Part shown: piece after piece, positions 16,833-25,800 of the stretch | Layout: each line of letters opens with the position of its first letter | How positions within the stretch are numbered: the stretch's first letter is position 1 | Assembly (NCBI RefSeq): GCF_003610355.1 | Contig: NZ_RAPY01000002.1 | Span: 434,001-498,000, forward strand | Direction of reading: 5' to 3' | Length of the DNA stretch: 64,000 nt | Source of the DNA: Sphingobacterium detergens | GTDB lineage: Bacteria > Bacteroidota > Bacteroidia > Sphingobacteriales > Sphingobacteriaceae | Made by a program: the position numbers and the translations under genes | The notes under the pieces: generated by a model | Told to the model about the DNA's origin: nothing | Seen by the model: the letters and a program-made list of their open reading frames with translations, nothing else | Database searches by the model: none

Positions 16833-18059
16833 TTATTTTAACCCATCTTCCAACACCTTCTTATTTAACTTAAATTCCCTATAACCAAACGTGCCTGATT
16901 TATAGCCTATAACAGCACCAAATTCGATGTCATTTGTTGAAGAAGATTTAGCAAACACAGCTGAACGATATACATTCGATGAAGCTAAAGGTGTTTCAAA
17001 TACACGGAAATGTATTCCATCCTTTGAATAGGCGAGATAATTCAAGTCAGAGGAGTACCTATCTACATTTCCTATAGCGAGACATAGAAAATAATAACCG
17101 TCAATATAGGCAGCTTGCAGATGCCAGGTCGAATAATTTTTATTTAATTCAAGCCAAGGTTTATTGATGAATTTGACTTGTTTGCTATTTCGATAGGCTG
17201 TAAAGTCCAGACCATTGGATGACGCGCGCAGTAAGATGTTTGTCATGATAGGAGATGGATAGGTCGGCTTAAAATCTACTTCGTAGCTAAACATCCCATT
17301 TTCATTTCTGATAAAAGAAGGCGATATGATATGATTGTCCTGAATAGAAGCAGGTTCATTGCTCGTGTATACAACTTCAAGTGGAGTCCAGCGAATTCCG
17401 TCTATTGAAGTTTGCCTCACAACAACACGCTCAGCTTCCTGATTTAGTTTTCTTGCATTGTTATCACTTTTGGCTCCCCACTGTCTTAAAATTTTATTGG
17501 AAAAGAAACATCCTCTATAATATAATTCAAACTCTTTTCCATTAAAGTTCCAATCGACATCAGACCAGTAGCCTTGGTTAGGAATGCCACTCGGTGGGAT
17601 ATAAGAATCTTCTATAGCAGGACGACGTTGTATGGGATTGGATAAGCCTGTGGGTGTGATCCATTCTTTGCCATCATTTGATACTACAATAGTGGGATTT
17701 TCGTATAATGATGCAGCTCGATCAGAACCTAATATACCAAAATAAGGTGTAAAGACCATCCAATATTTGTATCCGTTGAAGCCTTTTGGGAAATACTCAA
17801 CATCAGGATGACAATAACTTGCATTTTTACCGGATATGTCCTGGATCAATTCAGGTCGTGACGATCCCGGCTCATTCGCATTTGCTATCGTATTAATTTT
17901 TATTGAAGCCAAATCATCTTTAAATCCTGCTGGAATAGGTATTTTGCTTCTATCAATTGGTTCGGGATCTACTGGAGTGATGCGAGATGGAATGTCTTTT
18001 TTACATCCAATAAGCAACAATAAACCTAAAAAGAAATAGGTGGATCTCTTGAAAAACAT
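16833..18059 (-). CDS. Hypothetical lipoprotein with sialidase/GH43-like propeller repeats
   Basis: A 408-residue lipoprotein (lipobox LLIGC, Cys19) with a proline-rich spacer after the cysteine. The rest contains repeats of the form VSNDGKEWITPTG, TSIDGIRWTPLEV, ASSNGLDFTAYR and YSKDGIHFRVFET, spaced along the chain. These resemble the S-x-D-G-x-x-W/F turns of sialidases and five-bladed glycoside hydrolases, so a beta-propeller is likely. I cannot identify catalytic acids with confidence. It is not next to other glycan genes. Possibly a surface glycan-binding or glycan-cleaving protein. Confidence 0.75.
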   Translation of the reverse strand: MFFKRSTYFFLGLLLLIGCKKDIPSRITPVDPEPIDRSKIPIPAGFKDDLASIKINTIANANEPGSSRPELIQDISGKNASYCHPDVEYFPKGFNGYKYWMVFTPYFGILGSDRAASLYENPTIVVSNDGKEWITPTGLSNPIQRRPAIEDSYIPPSGIPNQGYWSDVDWNFNGKEFELYYRGCFFSNKILRQWGAKSDNNARKLNQEAERVVVRQTSIDGIRWTPLEVVYTSNEPASIQDNHIISPSFIRNENGMFSYEVDFKPTYPSPIMTNILLRASSNGLDFTAYRNSKQVKFINKPWLELNKNYSTWHLQAAYIDGYYFLCLAIGNVDRYSSDLNYLAYSKDGIHFRVFETPLASSNVYRSAVFAKSSSTNDIEFGAVIGYKSGTFGYREFKLNKKVLEDGLK

Positions 18060-18516
18060 TGTCGAATAATAAAAAAATGAAAATGTAGATACGGTAATTT
18101 TTTGGTATTACTTTCCCTGTTAATTTTAATTTAGCCGCGACAAAATTGATGTATTTTTTTTATTTCGCAAAATATATTTTTTGGCGGTAATAATTAAATT
18201 TATTGGTTGTTGATCTTGTTTTTAATTTTATATATTAATTTATTTTTTAAATATTTTCCTCTTGTTTGCTTTTTGTGCTGCTGTCTATAGAGAAGATTTA
18301 ATAATGCATTTGGTTGTTTTGATCGAGTTCCTTCGTATGGTGTTTTTGCTGAATTCACTGGATAATGATTCCGTGGTCCGGACCAGTCATTTTGTTTTGA
18401 TGGAAATAGGGTGAGAATGTATTCAGTAAGGTTTTGTAATAGCTATTTGATTATGCTAACCAAATAGAGTCTGAGGAGAAAAAAATAAACTTAATATTGC
18501 GATAAAACTGTTCAGA
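18060..18516. other. AT-rich gene-free stretch of 457 bases
   Basis: No convincing coding frame on either strand. The sequence is very rich in T and A runs with a short less biased part at 18340-18420. It should hold the promoter of the lipoprotein gene to its left and the 3' region of the operon to its right; I see no clear promoter box or hairpin. Confidence 0.5.
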
Positions 18517-18798
18517 TTATTTTTTATGGAACTTGTTGATGAGCAGTCTGCCAAATACAAAGTAGAGCAAAAGTACTGTTAGGCCACCAAGTATAACGGG
18601 ATTTGTATAGATATTCGTTATTCCATATTGATAAGAGAAGAGTAATAAAGCAATAATACATTGTAAAAGAGCATAACAGATATTGCCTGTTGGGGAATAA
18701 CCAAAAAGTCCTAAAAATCGTATTTTGGCGATCCCAAAAATGAAGTGCGGTATCGCATTCGCTATCAATACAGCGATAAAAAAATCTATATAAAACAT
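18517..18798 (-). CDS. Small integral membrane protein (last gene of SIR2/DUF2071 operon)
   Basis: A 93-residue protein with three probable membrane helices. The phrase ANAIPHFIFGIAKIRFLGLFG is typical of an unnamed family of roughly 100-residue membrane proteins that begin with a helix ending in N-A-x-P-H-F. Its start overlaps the end of the DUF2071 gene by 13 bases, so both are expressed together. Function unknown. Confidence 0.75.
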   Translation of the reverse strand: MFYIDFFIAVLIANAIPHFIFGIAKIRFLGLFGYSPTGNICYALLQCIIALLLFSYQYGITNIYTNPVILGGLTVLLLYFVFGRLLINKFHKK

Positions 18799-19649
18799 TG
18801 TTTTATTCTTTTTTCATTATTCATAAAAAATGTCAATGACGGTATTTGAAAGGCAAAACATTCTTCCTCTTTTACAATTTCATATAATGTATGACTTTTG
18901 AAAAAGTCAATTTTTAAAGGTTTGATCTCCTTTATATCAAAAGCGAGTGAAATGTCGGCAATATGTGATGAATTCAGATCCTGAGACGTTAATGCACGGT
19001 TTTGAACAATAATTTTTTCAAGAAGCTCACTGGGCTGAGTTGATATATGCTGAAAATCGTTGGGAATTTTCCATTCTTCAACTGAATGGCAAATGACTTC
19101 CAGATCTGGCGCATTGCTGGTGCCGGGATCTATTTTTGTATGAATGTGATCGTCGATACATTGATGGCTAAATGATAGCGGATGATGTGTATACATCATA
19201 TTGCTAAATAGGCGACTGCCTAAACAGTAGAGGGAACTGCTCATGCTATTGGAGACAAATAAGACCGTTGGTTCTTTAAATAGCTTGGTATCTGCTGCAA
19301 TATAAAACCTCCAATTGCTTTGTAATGGGGAACTATAAAATGACCTCAATCCATCTGGTTTAGCTGGTCCGAAATGACCATGACGATAGGTCAAAATAGA
19401 AAATAATACCTTCCCCTGAATAGCATTCACCTCTAGCCCTTCGGGAATCATGTCTCGAATTTTTTCAATAGGTATCATCCAGTTCAAATAAACGACGTTG
19501 GTGATTTCGCTCTTTAGTTTTACATCTGAAAAAGGGGGCGGAAATATATTTTTTATTCTCTTTAAGAGGGAACCATTTAAAAGGCTTTCAATACAGGGAG
19601 AAAGTATATTTCTTTTTGATGAGCGAAACTCTTTTTTTGTCAATGACAT
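18786..19649 (-). CDS. DUF2071 (YqjF-like) protein
   Basis: A 287-residue protein of the DUF2071 family, recognised by VVYLNWMIPIEKIRDMIPEGLEV near residue 50 and the later RHGHFGP, WRFYIAADT and SMSSSLY blocks. The family has an acetoacetate-decarboxylase-like fold but no established reaction. A 45-residue N-terminal extension precedes the domain. It lies 11 bases after the SIR2-like gene and overlaps the small membrane protein gene, so the three form one transcription unit. Confidence 0.82.
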   Translation of the reverse strand: MSLTKKEFRSSKRNILSPCIESLLNGSLLKRIKNIFPPPFSDVKLKSEITNVVYLNWMIPIEKIRDMIPEGLEVNAIQGKVLFSILTYRHGHFGPAKPDGLRSFYSSPLQSNWRFYIAADTKLFKEPTVLFVSNSMSSSLYCLGSRLFSNMMYTHHPLSFSHQCIDDHIHTKIDPGTSNAPDLEVICHSVEEWKIPNDFQHISTQPSELLEKIIVQNRALTSQDLNSSHIADISLAFDIKEIKPLKIDFFKSHTLYEIVKEEECFAFQIPSLTFFMNNEKRIKQCFI

Positions 19650-19660
19650 GGAATAGTAGG

Positions 19661-20551
19661 CTATTTATTGGAAGGAAGCTGGTATCGTTTACTGATCTCT
19701 TTCAATATTTTTTTGTAATATTTTGTTTTGTCAGATTCATCAATAACGATAATTTCCACATCGTTGGCTTTAAGTAATTGCATTTTATCAACAGCGATTT
19801 GATGCCATTTTTTTGTGGTATAGTAAAACAGCTGATTTTGAATGAAGTCACTTTTTCTATAAAACTTATTTCGGGCACGATAGGTCAATAACCACCAGAG
19901 ATCTATTTCCACAAAATCCAGCGATAGTCCCAAAATATGAATATCTTGGGTAAAGAACAGGTCTATCCATGATTGCAGCTGTAAGTCTTTTTTCTGTTTC
20001 AATCTCTTTATTAAAGCCGCTTTAAATACCGTATCCGAGGTGTAATTAGTGCCATTTACAACATAATCTCTCATTTTCTGAAGCTGCCCACAATAATGTT
20101 CGTACCCCAGATTGATGGAACTGGGGCTGTCGCAATCACCATGGATATGCCAAAATGTTTTGTCCGTAGTTTCATGTCGGCGAAAAACACTGTATGTTGT
20201 TTCTCGGATCAGGCTTGTATTCTTCTTTGAAGTGGATCCTTCCAAACTAAATTCATAATTTGTTGTGATAATGTTTTTAGTGGGTAGGGCCCGGATCAAC
20301 TGGTGTATTTCATTTTGATTTATCTGAGAGACACTCTCCGAGATATAAGTTTTAAGTTCTTTCTCATTAAGATGCTGTATCTTAATTGCATTTAGAAAAA
20401 TCTCTTCATATAACATCGGAAAAGGTTTTTGTCCATTTTCTAATGCCGTTACATGATATTTTGTTTTAATATTAGTCAGCAAATCGCTCCAACTGATTCC
20501 AGGAGAAATATTATTGATATCATTGCCAACTAACAAGCTGAATTTATCCAT
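19661..20551 (-). CDS. SIR2-like domain protein (possible NADase effector)
   Basis: A 296-residue protein. LLVGNDINNISPGISWSDLL at residues 6-25 is the nucleotide-binding start of SIR2-like proteins; IITTNYEFSLE (Asn98) and FWHIHGDCDSP (His135 or His137) match the Asn and His positions used by NAD-cleaving SIR2 domains, and SINLGYEHYCG follows as in that family. These proteins are effectors in several anti-phage systems (Thoeris ThsA, DSR, SIR2-HerA), but here there is no helicase, SLOG or Argonaute partner; the partners are DUF2071 and a small membrane protein. No signal peptide. A defensive role is inference. Confidence 0.82.
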   Translation of the reverse strand: MDKFSLLVGNDINNISPGISWSDLLTNIKTKYHVTALENGQKPFPMLYEEIFLNAIKIQHLNEKELKTYISESVSQINQNEIHQLIRALPTKNIITTNYEFSLEGSTSKKNTSLIRETTYSVFRRHETTDKTFWHIHGDCDSPSSINLGYEHYCGQLQKMRDYVVNGTNYTSDTVFKAALIKRLKQKKDLQLQSWIDLFFTQDIHILGLSLDFVEIDLWWLLTYRARNKFYRKSDFIQNQLFYYTTKKWHQIAVDKMQLLKANDVEIIVIDESDKTKYYKKILKEISKRYQLPSNK

Positions 20552-20790
20552 TTTACAATTAATACTTATTGAAGATTCCCTCTATGACCGGTAAATCAAA
20601 TGATTCTGTACACATTATAATTTATACCAGTTGAGTACGAATCTGAATCTATCGGCTGGTCCCTAATTTAATAAAAAAGAATGGATGAAACGGGGCGCAA
20701 ATTACTTTGCACCTTCATCTGTTCTAGACCTTCTTTTGACCCATATTCTTGTCGGAAATAGTGCGTTTTTTTGTTTCTATACCATAAAAA

Positions 20791-22980
20791 TCAGTTTCTT
20801 ATGGGGAATCTGATCTCGAAAATTGTACCCTGATTCAACTTGCTTTCGACAGAGATTTTTGCGTTGAGTCGGTCTGCAATTCTTTTCACAATTGATAGGC
20901 CGACTCCTGATCCATCAAATTGCATCGCGTTAGGTAAACGATGGAATATTTCGAAAATCCTTTCAGTTTCTTCCGCTGACATTCCGATGCCATTATCCCA
21001 TATTTTATACAAAACATAATCTTCTTCTATTTGGCTGTTTATACCTATTAAGGGAGCCGTTTTATTACTGCTATACTTGATCGCATTTCCCAAAAGATTT
21101 AGAAACAGTTGATAGACTAAGGTCTTTTCACCATCAATTGGAAGGATTCGCCCTTTTTCGAATTGCAGATTTTGAACATTAAATCTTACACTGCAGTCAT
21201 CAATGATATTTTCAATGAACCGCTCCGGATAGACAGTTTCGTATTCGAACTCATAGCTTTTGCTACGGGCGAAATCGACTGTTTTATCTAGCATGTTATT
21301 CATTAATAGGATAGCGTCCATCATGTTTTTACCTGCTTTTCCAAGAAATTCCTGACTTAAACCGGGTCTGTCCCGGATCATCTGGGCTGTCATCTGTAGT
21401 GCAGCCAAGGGGTTTTTTAGATCATGACTTAGTGTGTAACTGAATGTTTCCAGAACATTATTTATTTCAATCAATTTCTCGTTGAGCGCTTGGATTTCGA
21501 TGATCTTCTTTAAGCAGGCTTCCTGAATTGTAATGCTTAGGCTTTTTAAGAAATTAATTTCGCGTTCTTTCCATTTCGGGGCTGTGCCTTCGACTATTTT
21601 CTTCCAGGCATTGAAGGATGTGCGGGGAGAAGGGAAATTTATGGTCTTTGTTGGATCATAAATAAGCTGCTTTTCAGGTTGCCCTGCCCAGGTTTCCTCT
21701 ACTTTTACTTCCTTTCGGAAGAAATAGATTTTGAAGTCTAATTTATTTTCCAAATCTATTCCAGCAATACCAGGAAATGGAAATGTAGTCTCGTTTTCAT
21801 CTTGATGTCCTTTGAAATCGGATTGCCAAAACAATTGATCAGAAATTGTTCTACTGAAATGATTATCCAGATTTAATAACATATCTTTTTTTGGCGCATG
21901 GCCAACAATATGCCATTTGTCGAGATATTTAAATGCGATACCATCTGTTCGAAGGATGTCCATTAAGCTAGTGGTCAGTGCACTAATTACTTTGTAAAGA
22001 TCTTTCTTTGTAAATAGATTTTGTCTGATTTCAAATGCGACACTCTTTGTTTTAAGTTTGAAGTTATTCTCTTCAATATGTTTATTGGCCAAAAAACTAT
22101 TTACAGCATATTGAACAATGAAAATAGAAAGATGTCTTTGTGCTAGATCAATGTATTTGGGTAGTCTATTCTGACAAGCAACCAATCCCCATAGTTTTCC
22201 GTTGATGATGATGGAGAAACTACCACTTGCTTTTACTTGGGCATTTCGAAGATATTGCAGATGTATGGGAGACATTGCGCGTATCGCTGTCATAGAGAGA
22301 TCTAATTTCTCAGGTTCAAGACCCCAAATCGATACTGGGACAGCATCTACATCTGGTGTTACCCTGGCAAATATTTTAGTATAGAGTTGGCGCGCTTGTT
22401 GGGGAATATCAAACTCAGGATAACGATAGCCTAGTAATGGTTCCAAGTCGCCAACAACATGTTCAGCAATGACTTGGCCATCTCCACTCTCTGAAAATTT
22501 ATAGATCATAACACGATCATAGTCCGTCACCGTAAAAATATTCTCAGCCAGAGCCTTCCAGATGTCCTCACTGTCATTGATATGCTTGGCATAAAAGAAT
22601 GTGTTTTTAAATTGATGCGATTGCGAACGATGTTGTTCGATTTCAATATATATCTTATTGTCAAAGGGATAGATACTTAGGTAATATGGGATTTGTTCCA
22701 GATAGATATCCGCAACATAACGGCGTTTGAAACTATCAGCATGATCGTGTAATATCTGATCAAGATCGATTGCATGTTGAATAGCTAAACAATCGATAAA
22801 CTTGGTCAAACTTTGTCCCAAGAATACACTTTGTCTAGGCAAACCTGTTTCTGTCCAGTTTTCACTCCAGCCTATACAATTTTTAGTAGCATCAAATAGG
22901 ATGAGACAACCAAAATGCTGTATTTGACCACAAAGATGTATCGGTTCTTGGTCACAATTAGAAAAATGATTATTGTCCAT
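20791..22980 (-). CDS. bphP: Bacteriophytochrome-type sensor histidine kinase
   Basis: A 729-residue PAS-GAF-PHY-kinase protein. Cys9 in NCDQEPIH aligns with the biliverdin-binding cysteine of bacteriophytochromes. The GAF domain keeps DRVMIYKF, the Asp of YPEFDIPQQAR and the His of SPIHLQYLRN. The PHY tongue motif PRTSF is present near residue 450. The kinase has the H-box SHDLKNPLAAL (about 517), N-box NAIKYSS, G1 DNGIGM and G2 GSGVGLSIV. Unusually, the CHH motif at the end of GAF is ACQN, so the histidine that contacts ring D is absent. No response regulator or haem oxygenase gene is adjacent. Cytosolic red-light sensor, partner unknown. Confidence 0.92.
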   Translation of the reverse strand: MDNNHFSNCDQEPIHLCGQIQHFGCLILFDATKNCIGWSENWTETGLPRQSVFLGQSLTKFIDCLAIQHAIDLDQILHDHADSFKRRYVADIYLEQIPYYLSIYPFDNKIYIEIEQHRSQSHQFKNTFFYAKHINDSEDIWKALAENIFTVTDYDRVMIYKFSESGDGQVIAEHVVGDLEPLLGYRYPEFDIPQQARQLYTKIFARVTPDVDAVPVSIWGLEPEKLDLSMTAIRAMSPIHLQYLRNAQVKASGSFSIIINGKLWGLVACQNRLPKYIDLAQRHLSIFIVQYAVNSFLANKHIEENNFKLKTKSVAFEIRQNLFTKKDLYKVISALTTSLMDILRTDGIAFKYLDKWHIVGHAPKKDMLLNLDNHFSRTISDQLFWQSDFKGHQDENETTFPFPGIAGIDLENKLDFKIYFFRKEVKVEETWAGQPEKQLIYDPTKTINFPSPRTSFNAWKKIVEGTAPKWKEREINFLKSLSITIQEACLKKIIEIQALNEKLIEINNVLETFSYTLSHDLKNPLAALQMTAQMIRDRPGLSQEFLGKAGKNMMDAILLMNNMLDKTVDFARSKSYEFEYETVYPERFIENIIDDCSVRFNVQNLQFEKGRILPIDGEKTLVYQLFLNLLGNAIKYSSNKTAPLIGINSQIEEDYVLYKIWDNGIGMSAEETERIFEIFHRLPNAMQFDGSGVGLSIVKRIADRLNAKISVESKLNQGTIFEIRFPIRN

Positions 22981-23113
22981 AAAACGCCTTTTGATATATT
23001 CTTCTAAAGTACAAAATAAATAATTAAGGCATAGCTATTGCTGTTGGACATGTATTAACTGCATTTCGAAAATTATTTTTTTTGAATTTATTTACACAAA
23101 TAGAAATATCACT

Positions 23114-24202
23114 ATGATAAAATATTGGTTATTTAGCTGTCTGCTTTTCGTTGCGACAGCTGTTGAAGCCCAGCGGCTTAATCCTGGATTTAACCTGCCC
23201 GAATACCAGGAAATGTTGCGAGTCAATGCGCATATTTACGAACAGGATGAGAGCGATCCATCTGATATCCCAGCACCCGAGTATTCGAAATTGATTTATA
23301 GAAGTCCAGCCATGGGACTCAATAATTTGTATGAGTTGTGGCAGCGGGATGAAAACACAGCAATTTTTTGTACGCGGGGATCAGTAGATGATAATCTAAG
23401 CTGGCTGGCAAATCTCTATGCCGCAATGGTTCCAGCTATCGGTAAATTGGAAATAGATACTAATTTTGTATTTGATTATAAATTGTCTAATGATCCCAAT
23501 GCCGCTGTTCATGTCGGCTACCTAATTAGTACAGCCTTTCTTTCTAGGGATATGTTGCCCAAAATAGATTCACTTTATCAACAGGGTACAAAGGATATTC
23601 TGATTGTCGGCCATAGTCAAGGCGGGGGGATCAGTTATCTGCTGACGGCCTATTTTTATCAATTGCAGGATGCTGGCCGATTGCCGAAAGACATTCGGTT
23701 CAAGACCTACTGCTCGGCTGCACCTAAACCTGGTAACCTTTATTTCGCTTATGAGTATGAAACTAGAAGTTATGGTTGGGCTTACCAAATTGTTAATCCC
23801 AAAGATTGGGTTCCACAGATGCCATTTACGGTGCAGCAGCTTCAAGATCTTCCAAGTAGAAATCCGGTAACACCGATAGCTTCTACGATCAAGAAGCAAG
23901 GTCTAAAGAAAAGAATCGCTTTTCGGATGTTGAAAAATCCATCACAGAAAGCAGTAGTGAATTATCAAAAGATCTTGGGTAAACAGGTTTCAAAAATGGT
24001 TAAGAAATATTTACCGAATTTTAAAGAACCGACTTATTTTCCTAGCAATGATTATGTCCGTACAGGGACACATGTTATTTTAACTCCTGATGCGGAGTAC
24101 TTCAGGATGTTTGATGAACAAAAAAGCGATGAAATGATGCTGCATCATTCCTTGAAGCCTTATTATAGACTGGCTTTAGCGTTAAAGCCTACATTTCCGT
24201 AA
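23114..24202 (+). CDS. Secreted class 3 lipase-like alpha/beta hydrolase
   Basis: A 362-residue protein with a signal peptide ending at AVEAQ. The nucleophile elbow GHSQGGGISYL carries Ser168; upstream lies FCTRGS, corresponding to the oxyanion region of Lipase_3 proteins (F-R-G-T-x), and downstream KTYCSAAPKPGN and NPKDWVPQMP, where the aspartate is the likely acid, and a late histidine. This layout matches fungal-type class 3 lipases and their bacterial relatives. The substrate may be an acylglycerol or another ester. Monocistronic. Confidence 0.88.
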   Translation: MIKYWLFSCLLFVATAVEAQRLNPGFNLPEYQEMLRVNAHIYEQDESDPSDIPAPEYSKLIYRSPAMGLNNLYELWQRDENTAIFCTRGSVDDNLSWLANLYAAMVPAIGKLEIDTNFVFDYKLSNDPNAAVHVGYLISTAFLSRDMLPKIDSLYQQGTKDILIVGHSQGGGISYLLTAYFYQLQDAGRLPKDIRFKTYCSAAPKPGNLYFAYEYETRSYGWAYQIVNPKDWVPQMPFTVQQLQDLPSRNPVTPIASTIKKQGLKKRIAFRMLKNPSQKAVVNYQKILGKQVSKMVKKYLPNFKEPTYFPSNDYVRTGTHVILTPDAEYFRMFDEQKSDEMMLHHSLKPYYRLALALKPTFP

Positions 24203-24220
24203 GTAATAGGACAGGTTGTG

Positions 24221-24260
24221 CATTATATAGAGCCGCGATCACATATATAGAGCTGCGATC
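24221..24260. repeat. Tandem imperfect 20-bp direct repeat
   Basis: Two adjacent 20-base units share ATATAGAG(C/T... )GCGATC: ATATAGAGCCGCGATC in the first and ATATAGAGCTGCGATC in the second. They lie just after the lipase gene. Function unknown; may simply be a small tandem duplication. Confidence 0.6.
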
Positions 24261-24329
24261 AAAGCCGTGTTTTGTGATGTTGAGTAAAACAAATAATGGT
24301 TTTAGTGCTGATGGATGTATTGGCGCTGA

Positions 24330-24368
24330 CAATAAAAAAGGCTAGGTGAACCGATTTCCTAGCCTTCA
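24330..24368 (-). terminator. Rho-independent terminator for the PhyH gene
   Basis: AAGGCTAGG (24338-24346) pairs with CCTAGCCTT (24358-24366). Read on the minus strand the hairpin is followed by a run of T (AAAAAA at 24334-24339 on +), which suits the end of the PhyH transcript. The lipase transcript from the other side may also stop here. Confidence 0.6.
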
Positions 24369-24455
24369 CGATATAACTCATCCTATGCTATAACGATCAA
24401 ATAACAATGGAATAACGGAAAAGTTTTTTTGTGGCCAACGAGAGTCTTTTTTATA

Positions 24456-25178
24456 CTAGAATCTTTCAGCCCAGCATAAGTTATTGGCTAGTTCTATATT
24501 AGAAAATTCAATATGGATAACTCTTCTACGTTTGTTGTTGCTTGTGCGTTTGGAACTATGGAGTAATAGTGGTTTCATGATCATAATTCCGCCTTCCGGG
24601 ACAGGACAGTTTTTATCCTGTTCCATGGTCCAATCGATGGTTTCGGGACGGTATATTCCTTTGTTATGTGATCCTGGAATAATATTTAGTGCACCATTCT
24701 CCGCATCCGTGTCATCAAGATGAATTCTTATCGTAACTATATTTTCCAAAATTTCCAGTGGGGGCTGTACTGCATATTGATTATGTTTGACCGTCCAGTT
24801 TGAAAAACCTTCAGAATCAATTTTTTCGAGTACAGATATCGTTAAGTCTTGGTGGTACGATACATACCAATTTGATGTTGCGGGTTTATCGAAATAGATG
24901 CTCTTTACAATAAAATGGTCTGCTCCCAGTAATTTAGAAATAACATCTTTAAGGTTATCATTGAAAATTATAGTATATATAGCAGGTATTTCTTTAATTA
25001 TCTGGCGGATCGCAAAAAGATCAGAGGAACGCCTGAATGTATCTCTTGAATGATCTTCGTTTTCAATCATGGTTACCAATTGCTCAACTTCATTTCTGTT
25101 AAAGACATTCTCGATGACAGTGAAACCGTCTTCTTTTATCTCGTTTTTTTTAATTGTTATTTGTTCGGATGTAAGCAT
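24456..25178 (-). CDS. Phytanoyl-CoA dioxygenase (PhyH) family Fe(II)/2-oxoglutarate oxygenase
   Basis: A 240-residue cytoplasmic oxygenase. The iron ligands are seen as SYHQD (H-x-D, about residues 113-115) and the distal histidine in LLLHSSKRTSNNKRRRVIHIEFS; the arginine in the same stretch would bind 2-oxoglutarate. ENGALNIIPGSHN is the characteristic PhyH signature before the distal histidine. Such enzymes hydroxylate small molecules, but the substrate cannot be predicted. Located 55 bases upstream of the KptA stop codon, on the same strand but likely a separate unit. Confidence 0.9.
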   Translation of the reverse strand: MLTSEQITIKKNEIKEDGFTVIENVFNRNEVEQLVTMIENEDHSRDTFRRSSDLFAIRQIIKEIPAIYTIIFNDNLKDVISKLLGADHFIVKSIYFDKPATSNWYVSYHQDLTISVLEKIDSEGFSNWTVKHNQYAVQPPLEILENIVTIRIHLDDTDAENGALNIIPGSHNKGIYRPETIDWTMEQDKNCPVPEGGIMIMKPLLLHSSKRTSNNKRRRVIHIEFSNIELANNLCWAERF

Positions 25179-25233
25179 CGCTGTTATTAACTATTGGAAA
25201 TGGTGTTATTCTAAAACTTATGCGTTATGGTCC

Positions 25234-25800
25234 CTATTTAGTAAATTCTCCTTTGAAATTGACAAAACGTAAGTATTGTGCAGGCACGTGGTCAGTGAGC
25301 CAAACACCATTTTCGGATAAGAAAAAATCAAATCTATCTTTAAACATAGCTAATGCATTTATTTCGAATAAAATAGGTTTTCCATGTCGTTGTCCGACTG
25401 ATTTTGCAGTTTCGATGTCCTTACTTAGGTGCACATGCAGTCTATTCTGTTTTTTTATTCCCTGCTCAATGATTGAATTTGCATATTGCACCGCTGTGCC
25501 ATGGTATAGGACATCAGGTGGGACCTCTGGACGCAATCCGAGTTCAATAGTAATAGAATGCCCCTGATTTGCTCTGATTTTCTTAAAACTATCATCGAAG
25601 GCGAATCTCTTTTTCGGATTCGTGTCAACAATATGCTTAAGCATATCCAATGTCAATTCATAGTTATGAGCATTAATCTTTTGAATCAATAAGTCTGTAT
25701 CCGCCCAACCATTCTCATCAAGTTCGATACCAATACGCTCCGGTACATGCCGAAGTATTAGGCTTAAAAATTTGCTAGTTGCTACTTCTTTTTTATTCAT
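25234..25800 (-). CDS. kptA: RNA 2'-phosphotransferase KptA/Tpt1
   Basis: A 188-residue Tpt1-family enzyme that moves a 2'-phosphate from RNA to NAD+. The N-terminal winged helix starts SKFLSLILRHVPE...DENGW; the catalytic Arg-His pair is seen in KKIRANQGHSI, then YHGTA and the second Arg region RLHVHLSKD (Arg-x-His-Leu). All family motifs are intact. Bacteria lack the fungal-type tRNA splicing that makes the usual substrate, so its role here is unknown; relatives can also ADP-ribosylate RNA ends. Monocistronic. Confidence 0.93.
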   Translation of the reverse strand: MNKKEVATSKFLSLILRHVPERIGIELDENGWADTDLLIQKINAHNYELTLDMLKHIVDTNPKKRFAFDDSFKKIRANQGHSITIELGLRPEVPPDVLYHGTAVQYANSIIEQGIKKQNRLHVHLSKDIETAKSVGQRHGKPILFEINALAMFKDRFDFFLSENGVWLTDHVPAQYLRFVNFKGEFTK

